Source: Kuafuiihalomonas sp039024635 (lineage in GTDB: Bacteria; Myxococcota; Kuafuiibacteriia; Kuafuiibacteriales; Kuafuiibacteriaceae). Taken from it: a stretch of DNA of 59,841 nt. The position numbers and the translations under genes are program-made. The notes under the pieces are model-generated. The model searched no databases. It worked only from the letters and a program-made list of their open reading frames with translations, and was not told the origin of the DNA. This document shows, one piece after another, positions 34,873-45,636 of this stretch; position 1 is the first letter of the stretch; each line of letters begins with the position of its first letter. The stretch spans positions 1 to 59,841 of the forward strand of contig JBCCQA010000033.1 of assembly GCA_039024635.1 (NCBI GenBank). Reading direction: 5' to 3'.

Positions 34873-36903
34873 ATGCTGAGCCCTCTTCCCCTCGTCTTGG
34901 CGCTCCTCCCCCAGCAGAGCATTCCGACCGTTAACGTCACGCCCATCGTCCTAAACGAGATCCTGCTCATCAATCGCGAGGACATCCTGGAGCGGAACAC
35001 CCAGATCAACCTGGATTGGATCGCGACTCACCAGGGAACCTTCAACTACGAAATCACCTACGATCGCCGGACGACAGAGGGCGATCAGGCGCCCTTGGTT
35101 CTCTTCGACAGCGACCGAATGGACGCCGTCAATCAGAACACTGGGACTTCGAGGAGCGGGGTCATGAATCGGATCGTGATGCGGCCGTCCCAGATCGCCG
35201 CCTTCGTCCCGGGCGTCACGCTCACCAGTACGACCACGACCATCGGCGAGTTCACCAACATCGCCGCCTTCAACAACACCGAGCGCCTCATCGTCATCAA
35301 CATCTTCCCGAGTGGCGATGCGACCGACGACATGCGCTCGGCCCAGGCCAACTTCACCTTCACCGTGGACACGGTTCGTCCTCCACCGCCCACTTTGAAC
35401 GAGGTCGTGCGGGGAGAGGACCGCCTGACGCTTCGTTTCACTCCGGCCATCGAGGTGGATGGCGAGCAGATCGACTTCCATCGCGTGGTGTACTGCGTCG
35501 CTACATCCAGCGTGGCGCTCGTCGACGAAAACGGCCAACCCATCCCGGAGGAGGACGTGCAGGAGACCGCCCGGGCCGTCTTCGTCGACAGCACGGGCTT
35601 CGACCCCGACGCGGGGCCCTTCGAAGTGGGGGATCTTCCCTGTGACGAAGTGAACGCGCCGGTCCAGAGCTCGGGCACCATCAGCGATACGCTCACCGAG
35701 TTCGCCATCGAAGACGGTCTGGTCAACGGCTTCCCCACCCTGATCGGCATTCGCTCCGTCGACTCGCTGGAGAACGAGGGCCAGATCTCGAACGTGGCCT
35801 TTGGTGTGCCCCGGGAGGTCGACGATTTCTTCGAGCGCTTCAACCGGGATGGGGTGCTGGAAGAGGGCGGCTTTTGCTTCGTGGCCACCGCGGCCTACGG
35901 AGCCTACGGCCATCCCATGGTCCGAATCCTGCGGGGGTTTCGGGACGAGGTACTGGCCGCCCATCCCCTCGGTCGGGCCTTCATCCAGACCTACTACGTC
36001 GAGGGCCCAGCCTGGGCCGAGTGGTTGAGGGCGACGCCCGGTGGACGCGTCGGGGCCCAGTTCGGCCTGTCCTTCCTCACATTCGGCGCCGTGATCTCGA
36101 GCTACGCTCTTCCCCTCTTTGCTCTCCTCATCGTCCTGCTTGGCCTGGGGAGGAGATGGCGTTTCGGAGGGACCGGGCTCCTCCTCCTCATGGCGCTGGG
36201 CATGGGGGCGAGTACCGCCCACGCCATCGAGCGCCCCAAGGCGACGCTGCCCATCGGCGTGGGCCTGGAGTTCAAGGTAGGACCCTTTCAGCCGGCCCTG
36301 GCGACCGACACCAGCAACAGCGCTTTCGTCGACATCTTCCGAGACGGCGGGGTCACGAACCCCTTGTTCGTGTTCGGAAGCGAGCTTCAGCTGCTTCGGA
36401 CCAAGTTCGGGACCTTCGGGACCTACGGCTCCATCGGCTTCGTGCGCTGGCAGGGGAATGCGCTGACCCCCGGCGTCGAACCTCCTCAGCAAGAGAATGA
36501 TACGACCGCGCTGAACCTCATCCCCCTCACGGGCCAGCTCTTCTATCGCGCGGACTTCATCGTCGACCGAACCCCGATTCCTCTCGTCCCCTATCTTCGC
36601 GGCGGCTTGGCCTACGATCTCTATTGGACGACCGACGGGAGCGGAGACATCTCGGAGGTCCAGGAGGGGGGCGAGACCTTTCGGGGCCTGGGTGGGAAGT
36701 TCGGCTTCACGGGAACGGTGGGCCTGATGCTCTATCTCAACTTCATCGATCCCAACGCAGCGCGAGATCTCTACAACACTACGCGTATCCGAGGGACCTA
36801 CATCTTCGGCGAGCTCATCTACAGTCAGGTCGATGGCTTCGGACAGAGGGGCTTCGACTTCTCCGACGGCACCTGGAACCTGGGGCTGTACCTGGAGTTG
36901 TGA
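34873..36903 (+). CDS. CFI-box protein fused to outer-membrane beta-barrel domain
   Basis: This 676-aa product has three parts. Residues about 1-320: signal peptide and surface domain with beta-strand-rich, fibronectin-like segments (FTFTVDTVRPPPPTLNEVVR). Residues about 330-420: CFI-box domain (GFCFVATAAYGAYGHPMVRI, RGFRDEVLAAHPLGRAFIQT) followed by a hydrophobic helix FLTFGAVISSYALPLFALL and basic GRRWRF, as seen in myxobacterial CFI-box C-termini. Residues about 440-676: an internal signal-like LLLLMALGMGASTAHA, then a beta-barrel of the MXAN_2562 type ending in aromatic WNLGLYLEL. It looks like two proteins joined. It precedes truA with a 4-nt overlap. Confidence 0.7.
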   Translation: MLSPLPLVLALLPQQSIPTVNVTPIVLNEILLINREDILERNTQINLDWIATHQGTFNYEITYDRRTTEGDQAPLVLFDSDRMDAVNQNTGTSRSGVMNRIVMRPSQIAAFVPGVTLTSTTTTIGEFTNIAAFNNTERLIVINIFPSGDATDDMRSAQANFTFTVDTVRPPPPTLNEVVRGEDRLTLRFTPAIEVDGEQIDFHRVVYCVATSSVALVDENGQPIPEEDVQETARAVFVDSTGFDPDAGPFEVGDLPCDEVNAPVQSSGTISDTLTEFAIEDGLVNGFPTLIGIRSVDSLENEGQISNVAFGVPREVDDFFERFNRDGVLEEGGFCFVATAAYGAYGHPMVRILRGFRDEVLAAHPLGRAFIQTYYVEGPAWAEWLRATPGGRVGAQFGLSFLTFGAVISSYALPLFALLIVLLGLGRRWRFGGTGLLLLMALGMGASTAHAIERPKATLPIGVGLEFKVGPFQPALATDTSNSAFVDIFRDGGVTNPLFVFGSELQLLRTKFGTFGTYGSIGFVRWQGNALTPGVEPPQQENDTTALNLIPLTGQLFYRADFIVDRTPIPLVPYLRGGLAYDLYWTTDGSGDISEVQEGGETFRGLGGKFGFTGTVGLMLYLNFIDPNAARDLYNTTRIRGTYIFGELIYSQVDGFGQRGFDFSDGTWNLGLYLEL

Positions 36904-37694
36904 GCCTTCGGACCCTGAAGCTGCTCGTCGAGTACGACGGTACGGACTTCGCCGGCTGGCAGGTTCAGGACGGGCAGCGCACGGTCCAAGGCGTGCTGCA
37001 GGCCGCCGTCGAAGTCATGACCTGTCGACCGACCTTGGTGCGAGGCGCGAGCCGCACCGATGCTGGTGTCCACGCCCTAGGACAGGTGGCGGCCTTCGAT
37101 ACCGAGGGCAGCATTCCCGCCCACGGCTTCCTACGTGGACTCAATCGTTACCTGCCCGCCGACGTCGTGGTGCACGGGGTGGAAGAGGTGGCTCCCCTCT
37201 GGGATCCCAAGAGGAGTTCACGAGGCAAGCGCTATCGCTACGCCTACTGGACCCGTCCCTCCCCCAGCGCTCTGGACCGTCGACGAGCATGGCACCTACC
37301 CTATTCCATGGACCTGAAAGCCATGAGGGCCGGTGCGCAGGCCTTTGTCGGCACCCACGACTTCGAGGCCTTCCGGGCCAGCGGGTGCGTGGCCAAGCAC
37401 GCCGTGAGGACGATTTACGAAGTGAGAATCGAGGCGCCGACCCTTCACCGGGTGCACTTCGTCGTGGTCGGCAACGCCTTCGTCCGAAACATGGTCCGAA
37501 TCATGGCGGGCACGTTGGAGGAGGTGGGCCGCGGAAAGTCACCACCGTCCATCGTGGCTCAGGCCCTACAGAGTCGTCGACGGGCGTTGGCCGGGCGGAC
37601 GGCCCCGGCCCACGGCCTGTTCTTGGAGGAGGTCGTGCATGATGAGCGATTGCCCCCTCGGCCCGCTGATGATGTGGATTGGCGCGGCGGGTGA
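36900..37694 (+). CDS. truA: tRNA pseudouridine(38-40) synthase
   Basis: The 264-aa TruA makes pseudouridine in the anticodon arm. KLLVEYDGTDFAGWQVQDGQ at the N-terminus and the catalytic Asp in RGASRTDAGVHALGQVAAFD are intact. The region GTHDFEAFRASGC and VHFVVVGNAFVRNMVRIMAG complete the family. The GTG (36900) overlaps the stop of the preceding gene, so I chose it over the long upstream open frame. Confidence 0.96.
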   Translation: MSLRTLKLLVEYDGTDFAGWQVQDGQRTVQGVLQAAVEVMTCRPTLVRGASRTDAGVHALGQVAAFDTEGSIPAHGFLRGLNRYLPADVVVHGVEEVAPLWDPKRSSRGKRYRYAYWTRPSPSALDRRRAWHLPYSMDLKAMRAGAQAFVGTHDFEAFRASGCVAKHAVRTIYEVRIEAPTLHRVHFVVVGNAFVRNMVRIMAGTLEEVGRGKSPPSIVAQALQSRRRALAGRTAPAHGLFLEEVVHDERLPPRPADDVDWRGG

Positions 37695-38417
37695 ATGGGC
37701 TCTTTGCTTCGGATCCTCGGCATCGTGCTCAGCACTCTCGTATTCTCGGTCCTTACCGTGGTGGCGCTGCCTATCGGCATCCCAGCCCTGACTTGGGTGG
37801 CGCGCAACTGGTCGAGGGTGAACTTGATGGTATGCGGCGTCCGGGTGGTCCAGGAAGGCTGGGACCCGGCGCTCTTGGAGCGCAACTCCTACGTGGCGAT
37901 GGCCAACCACATCAGCCACTTCGACGTGATGGCGCTCTACGGATACGTCCCTCTGCCCATGCGGCCGATCGCCAAGCGTGAGCTCGTCTACATTCCCGTC
38001 TTTGGCTGGGTGCTGTGGGCTGGGGCCGCCATCATGATCGACCGGCGCAACCGCAAGAAGGCCAGCCAGAGCCTCCGCCGGGCGGCTCAGGTCATCCGCG
38101 ATGGGTCCTCGGTTCTCATGTTTCCCGAGGGGACCCGGACCCCTGAGGGGCAGATGGGGGCGCTCAAGAAGGGAGCCTTCCACCTGGCATTGGAGGCCCA
38201 GGTGCCGGTGCTTCCGATCGGCGTCGAGGGCACCGGGGCCATCCTGCCCCCCCACGATTGGCGCATCCGGCCCGGGACGGTTCACGTTCGCGTAGGGAAA
38301 CCGATAGAGACGACTGGGCTTCAGAACAACGACGACGGTCGACGTGCCTTGATGGGCCAGGTCGAGGGGGCATTGGCCGAGCTCAGCCGTCAGAGCAAAA
38401 GCGCAACTCCGGCTTGA
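37695..38417 (+). CDS. plsC: 1-acyl-sn-glycerol-3-phosphate acyltransferase
   Basis: The 240-aa membrane-bound acyltransferase has NHISHFDVMALYG (HX4D motif I), MIDRRNRKKASQSL, and FPEGTRTPEGQMGALKKGAF (motif III), then VLPIGVEGTGAILP (motif IV). It makes phosphatidate from lysophosphatidate. One N-terminal helix (VLSTLVFSVLTVVALPIGI) anchors it. It begins directly after the truA stop. Confidence 0.94.
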   Translation: MGSLLRILGIVLSTLVFSVLTVVALPIGIPALTWVARNWSRVNLMVCGVRVVQEGWDPALLERNSYVAMANHISHFDVMALYGYVPLPMRPIAKRELVYIPVFGWVLWAGAAIMIDRRNRKKASQSLRRAAQVIRDGSSVLMFPEGTRTPEGQMGALKKGAFHLALEAQVPVLPIGVEGTGAILPPHDWRIRPGTVHVRVGKPIETTGLQNNDDGRRALMGQVEGALAELSRQSKSATPA

Positions 38418-38452
38418 CTGGTTGGCTGGACGCCCTTATCACCCACGCCCTC

Positions 38453-38932
38453 ATGTCCGAGCAGGCCCCCAAGAAGCCGCGGATTGCCAATCTGCGACCC
38501 ACCCGCTCCTTCGGGTACGACGACGCCGAGCGGCAGTGGCTGTTGGTCGACGCCAAAGGCAAGTCCCTCGGCCGGCTCGCGTCTCAGGTTTCGAAGCTCC
38601 TTCGGGGAAAGCACAAGCCGACTTTCACCCCCCACACAGACGCCGGTGATTTCGTCGTCATCGTCAACGCGGCCCAGGTGGAGATGCGGGGCAACGACAA
38701 GATCAACAAGACGGTCTACAACAAGCACACCGGCTACCTCGGCAACATGAAGAGCCGGACCGCGGCCGAGATTCGGGCCAACACCCCCGCCAAACTGATC
38801 GAGCTCGCCGTCGCCGGCATGATCCCCCGCGGTTCCTTGGGCAACAAGATGATGAAGAAGCTCAAGATCTACGGCGACGACAAGCATCCCCATCATGCCC
38901 AAAAGCCCCAGCCCATTGAGCTGAAGGCCTGA
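38453..38932 (+). CDS. rplM: 50S ribosomal protein L13
   Basis: The 159-aa product is bL13-type. RQWLLVDAKGKSLGRLASQV, LRGKHKPTFTPHTDAGDFVV, NKTVYNKHTGYLGNMKSRTA and AVAGMIPRGSLGNKMMKKLK match. An N-terminal extension of about 20 residues (MSEQAPKKPRIANLRPTRSF) precedes the core. It is followed 14 nt later by rpsI, the usual pair. Confidence 0.98.
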   Translation: MSEQAPKKPRIANLRPTRSFGYDDAERQWLLVDAKGKSLGRLASQVSKLLRGKHKPTFTPHTDAGDFVVIVNAAQVEMRGNDKINKTVYNKHTGYLGNMKSRTAAEIRANTPAKLIELAVAGMIPRGSLGNKMMKKLKIYGDDKHPHHAQKPQPIELKA

Positions 38933-38946
38933 AAGAGCATCCCATC

Positions 38947-39339
38947 ATGGCGCAGCAGCAGTACTACGCGACGGGTCGACGCAAGGAGTCGATCGCTCGA
39001 GTCTACCTCCGCCCCGGCAACGGGCAGATCACTATCAACAAGCGTCCGGTCGACCAGTACTTCGGTCGTGAGGTCCTGCGCATGATCATCCGTCAGCCGC
39101 TCGAGCTAGTGGAGCAGGAGTCGAAGTGGAACATCTCCGTGAACGTCACCGGCGGAGGGCTGTCGGGCCAGGCCGGCGCAGTGCGCCACGGCATCACCCG
39201 GGCTCTGATGGAGGCCGACGGTGAGCTGCGGCCTTCTCTGAAGAAGGCGGGCTTCGTGACCCGCGACGCTCGCATGGTCGAGCGCAAGAAGTACGGTCGC
39301 CCTGGCGCCCGCAAGCGCTTCCAGTTCTCGAAGCGATAG
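38947..39339 (+). CDS. rpsI: 30S ribosomal protein S9
   Basis: The 130-aa protein shows YYATGRRKESIARVYLRPGN, ITINKRPVDQYFGREVLRMI, and the C-terminal KYGRPGARKRFQFSKR that reaches the P-site tRNA. Full length. Paired with rplM. Confidence 0.98.
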   Translation: MAQQQYYATGRRKESIARVYLRPGNGQITINKRPVDQYFGREVLRMIIRQPLELVEQESKWNISVNVTGGGLSGQAGAVRHGITRALMEADGELRPSLKKAGFVTRDARMVERKKYGRPGARKRFQFSKR

Positions 39340-39349
39340 TCTGAGCGCC

Positions 39350-40978
39350 TTGGACCGCCGTAGCTTTCTCGGCGGCCTCGTTGCCTCTCTCGGGGGACCG
39401 AAGGCCGCGTCCGCGGCGGCCGGCTATCCTCGGTTTCGGCCTTTGACGCTGTCCGAGCTCTACGACGCGCGCTTGCGTTTCATCGGAGGCGTCCCGGCCC
39501 TTTCGGTCGGCATCGGTCAGGGGCTCGAATCAGCCCAGATCCAGGCAGATCGTCCGCTGCGCCTCTTCTTCGAAGAGAAAGGCCTTCCAAAGGTCGTCTA
39601 CCGAGATGAGCCGGTCGTCCTGTCCTCCTTGGTGAAGGCCGGAACTCGTCGCTGGTGGGTGCGGGCCGCGACCGAGACGCGGGGCCAGTTGGCCAAGATC
39701 GAAGCCGCGGCGCGGCAGTGGAAAGGGACTCGGCGCATCGTCGAGGCTGGGGCCTTGGTCGCCCTCAAAGGGCAGGTGCTGGACACCCGAGAGCTTCGAC
39801 TTTGGCTCGGCGGCGGACCCAGGGAGGAGCTCGAACCTCTCCGAAAGCAAATCTTCGAGGCCGAAGGACGGGCACCGGCGCTGGAGGCGGATCTCGAGGC
39901 GCCCAAGTCGAAGGTCCAAATCAGCGACGGGCAGGGGAGGACACTCCACATGGCCGATGGACCCGTCTGTGTGACCACCGCCCGGGGGGCCGCTCTCGCC
40001 TGGTCCGACCGGGGGCGGTGGGCGGGTCATCTCTACGGTCTCAGCGATCCCGAGGGACGACTCAGCCTAGTGAACACGGTATCGGCCGAGCGCCTCCTGA
40101 GCGGGCTGGTGCCGGCCGAGATGTTCGCCTCGGCGCCGGTCGAAGCCTTGAAGGCCCAGGCGGTCACGGCCCGGGGCGCTATTTTTGCCAAGCTCGGGCT
40201 CCGACACTTCGACGTGCCTTTCCATCTGTGCGCCGAGCAGCATTGCCAGGTCTACGGAGGCGTCGAGCGCGAAGACCCTCGGACCGATGCCGCCATCTCG
40301 AGCACGCGGGGCTTGCTGGCCGTTCGCCCGCGAGGCCAGGCCGGCGAGCCGCTCCAGGTGGTCCCGTCGGTCTACAGCTCAACCTGTGGCGGCTTCAGCG
40401 AGAACAACGAGGTGGTCTGGGATCAACGGCCTCGGCCCAGTCTGCGGGGGAGGCTGGACGGTGACCCATCGGACCCCCTCTTGCGCCCCTTCGCGAATGG
40501 ACTGAACGAAGACAACATCCGGGCCTTTTTGGAGTCCGAACCGCCGACCTTCGAGGCCCGGTCGAGCATGGTTCGGGCAGAAAAGTACCGATGGCGGCGC
40601 AGGGTTGAGGCCGAGACCCTGAACCGCATGGTGGCGGAGCTCGGCGTGGGTCAAGTCGAACGGCTGGAGATCCTCGGCCGCGGGCCCGGAGGACGGGTCC
40701 ACGGGGTTCGGGTCCACGGAGACCGGGGAGAAGAGGAAGTTCTTCGAGAGCTTCCGGTGCGGCGGCGCTTTGGCGGACTCAACAGCGGGATGTTCGTCGT
40801 GGACCACGAGCGCGACGCCACCGGTCGACTCCTTGCGGTCGAGTTCGTCGGTGGCGGCTGGGGTCATGGCTCCGGCATGTGTCAGGTCGGGGCCATCGGC
40901 CGCGCCGAGAAGGGCCAGAGCTTCGAGGAGATCCTGGCCCACTACTATGGTGGGGCCGTCGTCGAACGACTCTACTGA
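39350..40978 (+). CDS. SpoIID/LytB-domain exported protein
   Basis: This 542-aa protein has a Tat-like N-terminus DRRSFLGGLVASLGGPKAAS. The C-terminal two thirds hold the SpoIID/LytB domain: VEALKAQAVTARGAIFAKLG with the catalytic Glu region, LCAEQHCQVYGGVEREDPRT and GSGMCQVGAIGRAEKGQSFE. SpoIID is a lytic transglycosylase active on denuded glycan; LytB-type relatives are common outside spore formers. It follows rpsI by 10 nt; the TTG start is 7 nt after TAGTCT, which also overlaps the rpsI stop, so the promoter is uncertain. Confidence 0.85.
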   Translation: MDRRSFLGGLVASLGGPKAASAAAGYPRFRPLTLSELYDARLRFIGGVPALSVGIGQGLESAQIQADRPLRLFFEEKGLPKVVYRDEPVVLSSLVKAGTRRWWVRAATETRGQLAKIEAAARQWKGTRRIVEAGALVALKGQVLDTRELRLWLGGGPREELEPLRKQIFEAEGRAPALEADLEAPKSKVQISDGQGRTLHMADGPVCVTTARGAALAWSDRGRWAGHLYGLSDPEGRLSLVNTVSAERLLSGLVPAEMFASAPVEALKAQAVTARGAIFAKLGLRHFDVPFHLCAEQHCQVYGGVEREDPRTDAAISSTRGLLAVRPRGQAGEPLQVVPSVYSSTCGGFSENNEVVWDQRPRPSLRGRLDGDPSDPLLRPFANGLNEDNIRAFLESEPPTFEARSSMVRAEKYRWRRRVEAETLNRMVAELGVGQVERLEILGRGPGGRVHGVRVHGDRGEEEVLRELPVRRRFGGLNSGMFVVDHERDATGRLLAVEFVGGGWGHGSGMCQVGAIGRAEKGQSFEEILAHYYGGAVVERLY

Positions 40979-40988
40979 GTGCTTGGGG

Positions 40989-41366
40989 CTAGCCGTCCCG
41001 AAGCCGGACGCGGATGGGGCCCTTGGCAGTGCTTGGGTCGACGACTTTGCCCTTCTGGGTGATCTCGACCCGCTCTTGCTCCACCAGCCGGCGGGCGGCC
41101 TGGCGGGCAGGCTCCATCAAGTCGCGCCAGGAGGCTTCGGTGCCCACGAGTCGGGCGGCCTCACTTGGGCAGATGCTGCCGCCTCGCTTGCGCTCCCCCA
41201 AGAGCCGAAGGATGGCCGCCTCCAGCTCTAGCTGGGGGCCCCTGTTCTTGTTTCGGCGGCAGGCGTAGCTGCAGTACCTCACCTGGTCCCAGTTCGTGGC
41301 CCACTTCTTTCGCCACTCGATACGTCGGCCGCAGACGGCGCAGCTCTTTTCTTCCTCTGCGCTCAC
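40989..41366 (-). CDS. DUF2256-DUF3253 fusion protein
   Basis: The 125-aa product starts with four cysteines in a zinc-finger-like pattern (SCAVCGRRIEWRKKWATNWD, then YCSYACRRNKNRG), the DUF2256 signature, followed by a winged-helix-like DUF3253 (LEAAILRLLGERKRGGSICP; EAARLVGTEASWRDLMEPAR). The two domains usually occur as separate or fused small genes next to flavin enzymes and photolyase-like proteins. Here it overlaps the FAD oxidoreductase gene by 4 nt. Confidence 0.85.
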   Translation of the reverse strand: MSAEEEKSCAVCGRRIEWRKKWATNWDQVRYCSYACRRNKNRGPQLELEAAILRLLGERKRGGSICPSEAARLVGTEASWRDLMEPARQAARRLVEQERVEITQKGKVVDPSTAKGPIRVRLRDG

Positions 41367-42355
41367 GACTCGGCGATCGCGTGGGCCAGTTCGAGTCCCG
41401 ACAAGAAAGCGCCCTCCACCCGAGCTCCGTTGAGCCAGTCACCCGCCATCCCCAGACCTTGCTCATGGTCCCACCAGCAGCCGAGCTCCAGTGCCTGTTC
41501 CGGAATGGAGAAGCGCCAGCGATGGGCCGTGTGAAAGGAGGGCTGAACGGGAGGGTGCTCGATGACCTCGAAGAAGGCCCGGACCAGCTCGGCTTGAGCC
41601 TCGGGGGGTGCGAGCGCGAGGTGGGCCCGGGACCAATCGGGACTTCCGTGGAGGATCCAGGTCTCGGTCTCGTTGCGGCCCGGTTTGCTGGAGTTCCGGG
41701 CCACCCACGATAGCGGGCCCTCGTTGATGAAGATGCCGTCGTAGGCCACCTCCAGCGGGCGAACGAATGACAGCATCACCGACCAACAAGGCCGCATCTC
41801 CACCCGGTGGGTAACCGCGGCCGCATGGTCGTGGCCCTCGAGCAGCGCTGCTGCTTGGGAAGGAGGAAGACTGAGGACCACGGCCTCGAAGCCTTGACCT
41901 CCTTCGTCCAGTTCCTGACCGGCCACGGTGTGCAGTCGCCACCGGCCCTGGCGCCGTTCGAGGGCCTGGATCTGCACCTGGAGCTGGACATCCAGGCCTT
42001 GGGCCAAGTGTTTGGCCATGGCGTTCATTCCCGGGGTACCGACCCATCGGCGGGGACCCTCGGACTTGGGCCGTAGTCGGCCGTCTTCTCGGACGCCGAT
42101 TCGTCCCTCCCAGGGGGCGACCACGCCGGACTCGACCCAGGCGTCGACCTGGGCTCGAAAGCGCGCCTCCCGTGCGGTGAAGTACTGGGCGCCGTGGTCG
42201 AAGCAGGGCCCGGCATCGGTGCGGCGGGTGGAGGTGCGGCCCCCGAGGCCTCGGGCCTTCTCGAAGACCCGCACATCGTATCCGGCATGCTGCTGCAGCC
42301 TGCGGGCACAGCAGAGGCCGCTCAGGCCTGCGCCGACGACGGCGACCTGACTCAT
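41363..42355 (-). CDS. FAD-dependent oxidoreductase (renalase/amine-oxidase type)
   Basis: The 330-aa flavoprotein has an N-terminal dinucleotide-binding VAVVGAGLSGLCCARRLQQH and the amine-oxidase-type VFEKARGLGGRTSTRR. DHGAQYFTARE is typical of renalase-like bacterial proteins, and AGDWLNGARVEGAFLSGLEL ends the FAD site. Renalase-like enzymes oxidise isomeric dihydronicotinamides or unknown amines; the real substrate is not evident. It overlaps both DUF2256-DUF3253 and lipA, forming a lipA-FAD-DUF operon on the minus strand. Confidence 0.88.
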   Translation of the reverse strand: MSQVAVVGAGLSGLCCARRLQQHAGYDVRVFEKARGLGGRTSTRRTDAGPCFDHGAQYFTAREARFRAQVDAWVESGVVAPWEGRIGVREDGRLRPKSEGPRRWVGTPGMNAMAKHLAQGLDVQLQVQIQALERRQGRWRLHTVAGQELDEGGQGFEAVVLSLPPSQAAALLEGHDHAAAVTHRVEMRPCWSVMLSFVRPLEVAYDGIFINEGPLSWVARNSSKPGRNETETWILHGSPDWSRAHLALAPPEAQAELVRAFFEVIEHPPVQPSFHTAHRWRFSIPEQALELGCWWDHEQGLGMAGDWLNGARVEGAFLSGLELAHAIAES

Positions 42356-43311
42356 GCGCTGACGTGGACTGGCGTCGGTGCGCCCCTAGAGCGCAGCGTC
42401 TTCTCGATGAAGAGCTCGCCAGCCCGGTAAGAGGAGCGGACGAGCGGACCGCTGGCTACGTAGCCAAAGCCCATCTCCCGGGCCATGCCGGCGTAGCGGT
42501 CGAAGGTGTTGGGGTGGATGTATTCGACCACCGCTAGGTGCTTCTTCGAGGGCCGCAGGTACTGGCCGAAGGTAATGATGTCGACGTCGTTGTCCCTGCA
42601 GTCCCTCATGGCCTGGACGACCTCTTTCTCGGTCTCGCCAAGGCCTAGCATCAGGGAGGTCTTGCTGAGCAGATGGGGCGCCAGCTCCTTCGTCCAACGC
42701 AGCACGTTCAGCGACTGCTCGTACTTCGCCCTTCGGTCCCGAACCGTGGGCGTGAGCCGACGGACGGTCTCCAGGTTGTGAGCGAGGACGGCGATGGGAG
42801 ACTCGGCGACCTTTCGAAGCGCTTCTCGATCCCCCAAGAAGTCGGGAATGAGCATCTCCAAGAGAACGTCCGGACTTTCGGCCTTGATGGCCCGAAGGCA
42901 GTCCGCGAGGTGGCCAGCTCCGCCGTCGGGCAGTTCGTCGCGATTTACGCTGGTGAGAACGACATAGCTGAGACCCATTTCGGCGACCGCCTCGGCGACC
43001 TTTCGAGGCTCTTCGGGGTCTAGGGACGGGGGGAGCTTGGCCGTCTTGATGGCGCAGAAGCGACAGCCCCGCGTGCAGGTGTCGCCCATCAACATGAAGG
43101 TGCCGGTGCCGATGCTCCAACACTCACCGATGTTGGGACAGCGGGCCTCTTCGCATACGGTGGCCAGGGTCAGGCGTCGGGCCCGTTGCTTGAGCGCCGT
43201 ATAGTGCTCGCCTGAAGGCGCCTTGATCTTTAACCACGAGGGCTTGCCCCGATTCAGGACTCCGGCCGGCTGGCCGTTCTCGTCCTGCAGGATGGGAAGC
43301 GCGTTTCGCAC
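42352..43311 (-). CDS. lipA: Lipoyl synthase
   Basis: This 319-aa radical-SAM enzyme inserts two sulfurs into octanoyl groups. The auxiliary cluster Cys motif is CEEARCPNIGECW, the SAM cluster is GDTCTRGCRFCAIKTAK, and the C-terminal Ser ligand is in PLVRSSYRAGELF. All cluster ligands are present. The GTG start is 6 nt downstream of TATCTG (minus strand), see the promoter entry. Part of an operon with two downstream genes. Confidence 0.97.
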   Translation of the reverse strand: MRNALPILQDENGQPAGVLNRGKPSWLKIKAPSGEHYTALKQRARRLTLATVCEEARCPNIGECWSIGTGTFMLMGDTCTRGCRFCAIKTAKLPPSLDPEEPRKVAEAVAEMGLSYVVLTSVNRDELPDGGAGHLADCLRAIKAESPDVLLEMLIPDFLGDREALRKVAESPIAVLAHNLETVRRLTPTVRDRRAKYEQSLNVLRWTKELAPHLLSKTSLMLGLGETEKEVVQAMRDCRDNDVDIITFGQYLRPSKKHLAVVEYIHPNTFDRYAGMAREMGFGYVASGPLVRSSYRAGELFIEKTLRSRGAPTPVHVSA

Positions 43312-43317
43312 TCTAGG

Positions 43318-43346
43318 CAGATAACACTCCAGGCCCGACCCACCAA
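43318..43346 (-). promoter_or_regulatory. Predicted lipA promoter (leaderless type)
   Basis: Minus strand TTGGTG (43346-43341) and TATCTG (43323-43318) are 17 nt apart. The lipA GTG begins 6 nt after the -10, so transcription would start at or beside the start codon. Confidence 0.6.
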
Positions 43347-43377
43347 TCCCAGATCAGCAAAGCCAGAGGAAGCGAAG

Positions 43378-43417
43378 GAAGCAGGGATGGCGCTGGCTTG
43401 GCCGGCGCCAGGTACCC
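43378..43417. repeat. 40-bp direct repeat, copy 1 (between lipA and dnaK)
   Basis: Identical over 40 bp to 43510-43549. The unit contains an imperfect inverted repeat TGGCGCTGG/CCGGCGCCA with a 5-nt loop, able to form a hairpin, and is flanked by similar GAGG-rich sequence in both copies. It lies in the lipA-dnaK gap. Confidence 0.9.
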
Positions 43418-43473
43418 GGCTCGCATAGGCTCGGTGACCGCGTCGCGGTCTCCGGGACACGCAGTGAGCGGAG

Positions 43474-43499
43474 CCGGAAAACGCGAAGCGTTTGTCCGG
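43474..43499. terminator. Strong hairpin downstream of dnaK
   Basis: CCGGAAAACGC and GCGTTTGTCCGG pair as an 11-bp stem with one bulged G and a GAA loop. It is about 50 nt beyond the dnaK stop and could end the transcript, but has no clean T-run. Confidence 0.45.
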
Positions 43500-43509
43500 A
43501 GGAGGGAAC

Positions 43510-43548
43510 GAAGCAGGGATGGCGCTGGCTTGGCCGGCGCCAGGTACC

Positions 43549-43549
<1 letters not shown>
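43510..43549. repeat. 40-bp direct repeat, copy 2 (abuts dnaK stop)
   Basis: Perfect copy of 43378-43417 starting at GAAGCAGGG and ending CAGGTACCC; its last base is the last base of the dnaK stop codon. Its own hairpin would lie immediately behind dnaK. Confidence 0.9.
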
Positions 43550-45474
<1,925 letters not shown>

Positions 45475-45513
45475 TCGAGCCGATTCCTAACTGCCCTCAA
45501 GCGGGGCGCCGGC

Positions 45514-45541
45514 AACCTAGGCACACGGTTCTCGGCGTCAA
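45514..45541 (-). promoter_or_regulatory. Predicted dnaK promoter
   Basis: On the minus strand TTGACG (45541-45536) and TAGGTT (45519-45514) are separated by 16 nt, with the dnaK ATG about 40 nt further and a weak AGGAA ribosome binding site. This resembles a housekeeping promoter; no sigma-32 or CIRCE element was seen. Confidence 0.55.
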
Positions 45542-45636
45542 ACTCATCCAAATCGAAACAAGGTCTGGACGACATGTGTTAAGGCACCGCGGACGTGGCC
45601 GCATTCCGGCCACCCAGCTCAGGAGTCACTGCAAGC

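Noticed and set aside
45475..45636. CIRCE or sigma-32 element before dnaK
   Set aside because: No TTAGCACTC-type inverted repeat or CCCCAT -10; a housekeeping-like promoter fits better.
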